Below are positions 59,944 to 64,000 of a stretch of 64,000 nt of DNA, in pieces. The position numbers and the translations under genes are program-made. This DNA comes from Spirosoma foliorum. GTDB lineage: Bacteria > Bacteroidota > Bacteroidia > Cytophagales > Spirosomataceae. The DNA lies in assembly GCF_014117325.1 (NCBI RefSeq), contig NZ_CP059732.1, positions 8,693,501 to 8,757,500 on the forward strand, written 5' to 3'. The notes below the pieces were generated by a model, which was not told where the DNA came from, made no database searches, and was given only the letters and a program-made list of their open reading frames with translations. How positions within the stretch are numbered: position 1 is the stretch's first letter; each line of letters begins with the position of its first letter.

Positions 59944-62082
59944 ATGATGAAGTCTGTTTTTATAAAGCTATATCTCCTGATTGTCGCAGCACTGAACCTA
60001 CTTGTTGTTCGACTATGTGTAGGGCAAGGTCAGCCTCATACAACCAACCCAACGTCATTGACCATGTTGGCTAAAGTGGAGAAATCCGGCGTCATTTTGC
60101 GCTGGTCGCCACTGAACTATGAGACCTGGCAAGCGGGCAATCAATTCGGCTATCAGGTAATTCGAACTACGTTTTGGCGAGATGGGAAACCAGTTGTTCC
60201 CCGTGAACGAACGGTTCTGACTACTCAGCCGCTACGTCCCTTACCAAAGTCGTACTGGGATGCCGCCGAGAAAAAAGACAAGTATGCCCGGGTAGCCGGT
60301 GGGTTGCTGTATGGCAAAGAGTCCATTATTACGCCCATACCAGATGCAAAAAAAGAACCCAATACCGAAAAAGAGCTTCAGAACGATAAAAACATACGGG
60401 TCATCCTCGCCTTGTTTTCGGCGGATATGTCGCCTGGGGTAGCGGTGGCTATGGGATTAAGGCTGGCCGACCGTACGGTAAAAGCGAATGAACGCTATGA
60501 ATACCGGGTATTTATCCAGTACCCTGCCCTGACTCCGGGACAAGCCACGCCCGATACCGCTCGTGTGTTGCTGGCTCCGTCGGTGCCAACCATCGTTCCC
60601 CGTCCTGAACAGCTTACCTTCCACTATGCCGATAGCACCACCTTACTACGGTGGGATGCCGGAAAACCCATGACCTACTCGGCCTTTGTGGTTGAACGAT
60701 CCGACGATGGCGGTAAACAGTACCGATCGATAAGTCCGCAGCCCCTGCTAGCCGCCCCGCCGACCGATTCCACTGGACCCTATGGATCAAAAATGGATAA
60801 AGTGCCCACCCTATATAAACATTACTACTACCGGGTACGGGGTATTACCCCCTTTGGCGAGTATAGCCCTCCATCGGCTTCGGTGGATGTCTTTGCCTAT
60901 CGAACCGATTTGTCGGGACCTACCCAAGTGATTTATACCCTGCTGGATTCCAATAAAGTAGCCTTGCACTGGAATTTCCCCGATAGTCTGGCCCGAGACA
61001 TCCGCGGGTTCGATATTGTGCGGGCCAAGGCGCTGGGGGGGCAGTACACATATCTTTCTAAAACACCTCTGCGACGTACCGAACGTGCCTTTGTCGACCT
61101 GAAACCCGAAAAAACCAACTATTACCGCATTGTAGCGCTTGACTGGGGCGGACACGAACATACCTCTTACCCGTTGCTGGTTCAACTAAGTGACTCCATT
61201 CCACCCGCCCGGCCCACCAACCTGACAGCCACGGTATCTAAAGAGGGCGTGGTCAATTTGCGCTGGAAGGCTCCCGACGACAATGATCTGATGGGGTTCC
61301 GGGTGTATCGTTCCAGCCAGAAAAACCATGAGTATAGTCTGATCACAAAAAAAACACAGACTCAGACCACCTTTACCGACACGGTGTCGCTCAAACAACT
61401 GGATAAATACATCTATTATTTTGTAGTAGCCCTCGACCAGCACTACAACCCCTCGCGCTCGTCGGATACGCTGCGAGTAAAACGGCCCGATGTAATTCCG
61501 CCCACAGCACCCGTTTTTGCCAACTATCAGCTAACCGATTCGACCATTCAACTGGCCTGGAAACTCAGTTCGAGTCTGGATGTTAGCCGTCATGTGCTCT
61601 ATCGACGGACACTGCCCGATACTACCTTCCGCCCGCTGCTGACCTTTCCGGTTAACCGCCCGCTGCTGACCTATGCCGATACAGCCCTGAGCTATGGAGC
61701 CGAGTATGAATATGTATTGCAGGCCATTGATGAATCGGGGTTGACCTCCGGACGGGACTGCCGCATAAAGCTCCAGACTTTCTCGTCGGGTATTCGACCG
61801 CCGATCCGGGATGTCCAACTACAGGCCGACCGGGCGAAACGACAGTTTGTCGTTCACTGGACTTACCCGCAGAAGGCTATTAAGCACTACCTGATCTACC
61901 GTCAGCGCGGTAACGAACGCCTGTCGTTATACAAAGTTATTGATGGCAAGCTGACCCAGTGGATCGATACGGAAATCGTGCCCGATGTGCCCTATCAATA
62001 CCGACTAATGGCCCTATTTACCGACAATGGTGAATCGAAACTCAGTGCCAGCTTTCCGGCCATACTACCGGCGAAAGAGTGA
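59944..62082 (+). CDS. Exported protein with fibronectin type III-like domains
   Basis: 712 residues with a signal peptide (VFIKLYLLIVAALNLLVVRLCVGQ). After an N-terminal region that already contains a WSPLNYETWQAGNQFGYQVIR-type FN3 strand, at least four FN3-like domains follow, with the usual W and Y positions: LTFHYADSTTLLRWDAG, VALHWNFPDSLARDIRGFDIVRA, VNLRWKAPDDNDLMGFRVYRSS, IQLAWKLSSSLDVSRHVLYRR and FVVHWTYPQKAIKHYLIYRQ. It has no sorting domain. A G7 run (61035-61041) lies in frame. It starts 43 bases after the giant gene and probably belongs to the same operon and surface structure. Confidence 0.8.
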   Translation: MMKSVFIKLYLLIVAALNLLVVRLCVGQGQPHTTNPTSLTMLAKVEKSGVILRWSPLNYETWQAGNQFGYQVIRTTFWRDGKPVVPRERTVLTTQPLRPLPKSYWDAAEKKDKYARVAGGLLYGKESIITPIPDAKKEPNTEKELQNDKNIRVILALFSADMSPGVAVAMGLRLADRTVKANERYEYRVFIQYPALTPGQATPDTARVLLAPSVPTIVPRPEQLTFHYADSTTLLRWDAGKPMTYSAFVVERSDDGGKQYRSISPQPLLAAPPTDSTGPYGSKMDKVPTLYKHYYYRVRGITPFGEYSPPSASVDVFAYRTDLSGPTQVIYTLLDSNKVALHWNFPDSLARDIRGFDIVRAKALGGQYTYLSKTPLRRTERAFVDLKPEKTNYYRIVALDWGGHEHTSYPLLVQLSDSIPPARPTNLTATVSKEGVVNLRWKAPDDNDLMGFRVYRSSQKNHEYSLITKKTQTQTTFTDTVSLKQLDKYIYYFVVALDQHYNPSRSSDTLRVKRPDVIPPTAPVFANYQLTDSTIQLAWKLSSSLDVSRHVLYRRTLPDTTFRPLLTFPVNRPLLTYADTALSYGAEYEYVLQAIDESGLTSGRDCRIKLQTFSSGIRPPIRDVQLQADRAKRQFVVHWTYPQKAIKHYLIYRQRGNERLSLYKVIDGKLTQWIDTEIVPDVPYQYRLMALFTDNGESKLSASFPAILPAKE
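61035..61041 (+). repeat. Poly-G tract (G7) inside the FN3 gene, frame intact
   Basis: Seven G encode Gly-Gly in AKALGGQYTY. One more or one fewer G would truncate the protein, as in the two upstream genes. Confidence 0.6.
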
Positions 62083-62135
62083 AAGAGCGAATGAGAGAAA
62101 GAGCGAATGACCCAGTTGGATTTCACTCTTTCGCT

Positions 62136-62190
62136 CATTCACTCATTCACTCATTCACTCATTCACTCTTTCGCCCATTCACTCATTCAC
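62136..62190. repeat. CATTCACT tandem repeat in the spacer before the last gene
   Basis: Four perfect copies of CATTCACT (62136-62167), a CTTTCGCC break, then nearly two more. Similar words in reverse (GAGTGAAAGAGCGAATGAG) occur at 62078-62096, so the spacer can also fold. It sits 13 bases before the start of the next gene. Confidence 0.75.
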
Positions 62191-62202
62191 ATTACCCTCC
62201 CC

Positions 62203-64000
62203 ATGACTCGTCTTTTCCGTATTCTGTTTCTGTTTGTTTGGCTCAGTGGGTTGTTTCACACCCTGCGCGCTCAGAATTATCCCGTTCAGGCCACGCCCAT
62301 CGTCATGCCACCCTATTCGCTGAACTGGACGGACTATACCACCAACGAGCGGATGCTGCGGGTCTATCTGCTACTCAAAGACCTCACCAAACCCCAGGTC
62401 CAGGTGGCCCTCCATCTCCACCTACAGGGCGTGGGCATTGATATTCATACCCGCGATGGGTTCCTCCCTTCCCATCCCCTCACCCTGCTCCCCGGACAAC
62501 CCGTTACCCTGACCGGGCCCGAACTGGCCGAGTATTTTCAGCCCCAGAATCTGGATATCCAGGGACTTGATCCGGCCTTCCTCTATCAGGGCGGCCAACT
62601 CCCCGAAGGACTCTATTCCTTCAGTATCGAAGCCTATGAATACGACCGGGGACGACAGGTTTCCAATACCGGAACCGCCCTGTTTTCGGTGTTCCTGGCT
62701 TACCCGCCCCTGCTAACGCTGCCCAAAGCAAACGCCCAACTCACCGCCAGCCAGCCCCAGCAACAGTTGTTTCAGTGGATGCCCCGCAACACGGCCTCCC
62801 TCAATGGCGTGGGCCAAACCCTCTACCGATTCCGGCTCTTTGAGCTCTGGGACGATCAAGACCCCAATGTGACGGTGGGGAGTCTACAGCCCCTCTATGA
62901 GTTCACCACCCCGCAAACGGCCCTCTATTATGGCCCCGCCGAACCGCCCCTGGTGCCCGGTCGGCGCTATGCCTGGCAGGTGCAGGCCCAGGATTTGCGG
63001 GGCCGCGATGGGTTTATCAATCAGGGCTATAGTGAGGTGGCTTCCTTCACCTACGGCAGCCCCTGGAACGCTACCGACAACCTGACCATCAGCCCGGTCG
63101 CGGCTGATCAGCTGCGCATTGGCTGGCCTAACCAGCCCTCTGCCACGGGCTATCGACTGCGCTGGGCGGTGGTTGATCCGAACAACGGAGCGCTTCAATG
63201 GCAGCAACAGGAGGTCGTTGGCAATGGCCTCTTACTGACCGACCTTAAACCCGGTCAGGCCTACCAGTTTCAGGTACAGACGCTCTATGGGGCCGATCAA
63301 CCCTCGCTCGACTCGCCCCTTCAGGCCTACAGCTTACCCGGCGAGTATACCCCCGATTGGCTGCGTTCGGCTTCGCTGGCCACCGCAGGCAGCACTACTG
63401 GAGCCGATGAGAGTCTCTCTATGGATACGCCCATCACCGTGCCCTTGGGCGGAACCTCCACCAGTCTGCCCAAACTCGATGAGAACGCCACCACCGATCA
63501 GCTCCGGGAGGCTATCAATGCCAAAGAGCCCCAGTGTAACCAGATTTACAACGACTTCGTATGTGGACGACACCCTCAGCTCACGGTTCCGCCCGATATT
63601 CCGATTCGCTCCGAGCTGAAAGCAGGCGATGCGATTGGGGTGGGCGATGTTCGACTGATTCTGACCTCGGTATCGCCCTTGGGCAACAGCTATTTTCAGG
63701 GGGCTGGGCTCATCAAACTGCCTTTCATGAACAATGTGAAGGTGGGCGTCAGTTTCGATCGGATCAAGGTCAGCGAAGGCGGCTGTGTGGTGGATGGGCA
63801 GGTCAAAGTGAGTGGGGTGGATGTGGCCCTGCTGGATGCTGACCTGCGGGCTAAAGTACAGGCGACCTACAACAGTCTGGCTGCGGGCATCGATGCGGCC
63901 ACGGCCCTGATCAAAACACCCACCGAGTTGATGGGCGAAACCCGCCAGCGAGCCGCCGAGTTGCTGGCCGACCTGAAGGGCCAGGCTCCTACGGCGGCCC
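62203..64000 (+). CDS. Large exported surface protein, N-terminal part (runs off the window)
   Basis: The frame is open from ATG 62203 to the end of the window (599 codons). Signal peptide MTRLFRILFLFVWLSGLFHTLRAQ. Residues about 25-150 (YPVQATPIVMPPYSLNWTDY, LRVYLLLKDLTKPQVQVALHL, GIDIHTRDGFLPSHPLTL) match the opening domain of a family of very large Bacteroidota secreted proteins, which I believe is called TANFOR, though the name should be checked. FN3-like segments follow (QTLYRFRLFELWDD, YRLRWAVVDPNN), then DAIGVGDVRLILTSVSPLGNSYFQGAG and a helical part. The 3' end is unknown. Confidence 0.78.
   Translation, partial: MTRLFRILFLFVWLSGLFHTLRAQNYPVQATPIVMPPYSLNWTDYTTNERMLRVYLLLKDLTKPQVQVALHLHLQGVGIDIHTRDGFLPSHPLTLLPGQPVTLTGPELAEYFQPQNLDIQGLDPAFLYQGGQLPEGLYSFSIEAYEYDRGRQVSNTGTALFSVFLAYPPLLTLPKANAQLTASQPQQQLFQWMPRNTASLNGVGQTLYRFRLFELWDDQDPNVTVGSLQPLYEFTTPQTALYYGPAEPPLVPGRRYAWQVQAQDLRGRDGFINQGYSEVASFTYGSPWNATDNLTISPVAADQLRIGWPNQPSATGYRLRWAVVDPNNGALQWQQQEVVGNGLLLTDLKPGQAYQFQVQTLYGADQPSLDSPLQAYSLPGEYTPDWLRSASLATAGSTTGADESLSMDTPITVPLGGTSTSLPKLDENATTDQLREAINAKEPQCNQIYNDFVCGRHPQLTVPPDIPIRSELKAGDAIGVGDVRLILTSVSPLGNSYFQGAGLIKLPFMNNVKVGVSFDRIKVSEGGCVVDGQVKVSGVDVALLDADLRAKVQATYNSLAAGIDAATALIKTPTELMGETRQRAAELLADLKGQAPTAA

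Noticed and set aside
62136..62190. CATTCACT repeat considered as a CRISPR or origin iteron array
   Set aside because: Units are contiguous with no spacers, and no replication gene is near.
62079..62441. Open frame of 120 codons overlapping the start of the last gene
   Set aside because: It reads through the CATTCACT repeat, giving a Ser/His/Phe-rich product, and overlaps in another frame the clear signal peptide of the gene at 62203.

Overview
The window looks like chromosomal DNA from a Bacteroidota bacterium, most likely a Spirosoma-like member of the Cytophagales. The support is: a TonB-dependent receptor with an N-terminal carboxypeptidase-like domain; Gfo/Idh/MocA, ThuA and sugar-isomerase proteins with twin-arginine leaders; MacB/FtsX-type ABC permeases; SprB-repeat adhesins with a type IX secretion (T9SS) C-terminal signal; and a TAnnTTTG-type promoter. 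No rRNA, tRNA or CRISPR array was seen.

Left part (1-34.8 kb) is an ordinary backbone. It holds a partial SGNH hydrolase, a 3-hydroxyacyl-CoA dehydrogenase, a YjjG-like phosphatase, a [2Fe-2S] ferredoxin and an ECF-like sigma factor. An iron/siderophore uptake module follows (TonB receptor + DUF4374 lipoprotein, divergent from two small membrane proteins + a PepSY protein) with a palindromic operator candidate between the two operons. Next come sugar/polysaccharide genes (ThuA, sugar isomerase, GH125, and a 1159-residue ThuA/sorbosone dehydrogenase/PKD/cytochrome c fusion), two AraC regulators, two serine hydrolases, a frameshifted ABC permease, a beta-helix protein, an HTH-membrane protein, a second Gfo/Idh/MocA enzyme and a Nif3-like protein. 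Gaps are filled by several families of long palindromes and by two MITE-like elements.

Middle part (34.9-40.6 kb) is AT-rich and mobile. Only the 3' half of yifB/comM remains. It is cut at a TGTG end followed by three copies of a 13-bp motif, then a broken Mu/TniA-type transposase carrying an IS982-like element upstream and an IS481-like element at its truncation. A truncated tniQ follows on the other strand, then an intact IS256-like transposase relative that has lost all three catalytic acidic residues, and an XRE regulator. This is best read as a decayed Tn7-like (TniA/TniQ) island in comM, a site also used by Tn6022/AbaR-type Tn7 relatives in Acinetobacter.

Right part (41-64 kb) is one co-directional block of very large exported proteins: a ~2370-residue SprB-repeat adhesin with a T9SS sorting domain, a ~610-residue outer-membrane protein, a ~3280-residue repeat protein, a 712-residue fibronectin-III-like protein and the first ~600 residues of another large exported protein. 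The first three are each split by a one-base frameshift. Two of the shifts fall exactly in poly-G tracts (G8 and G10), which suggests either phase-variable surface genes or homopolymer sequencing errors. The long palindromes of the left part are absent here. This block is the best candidate for an undescribed system: a possibly phase-variable cell-surface apparatus.
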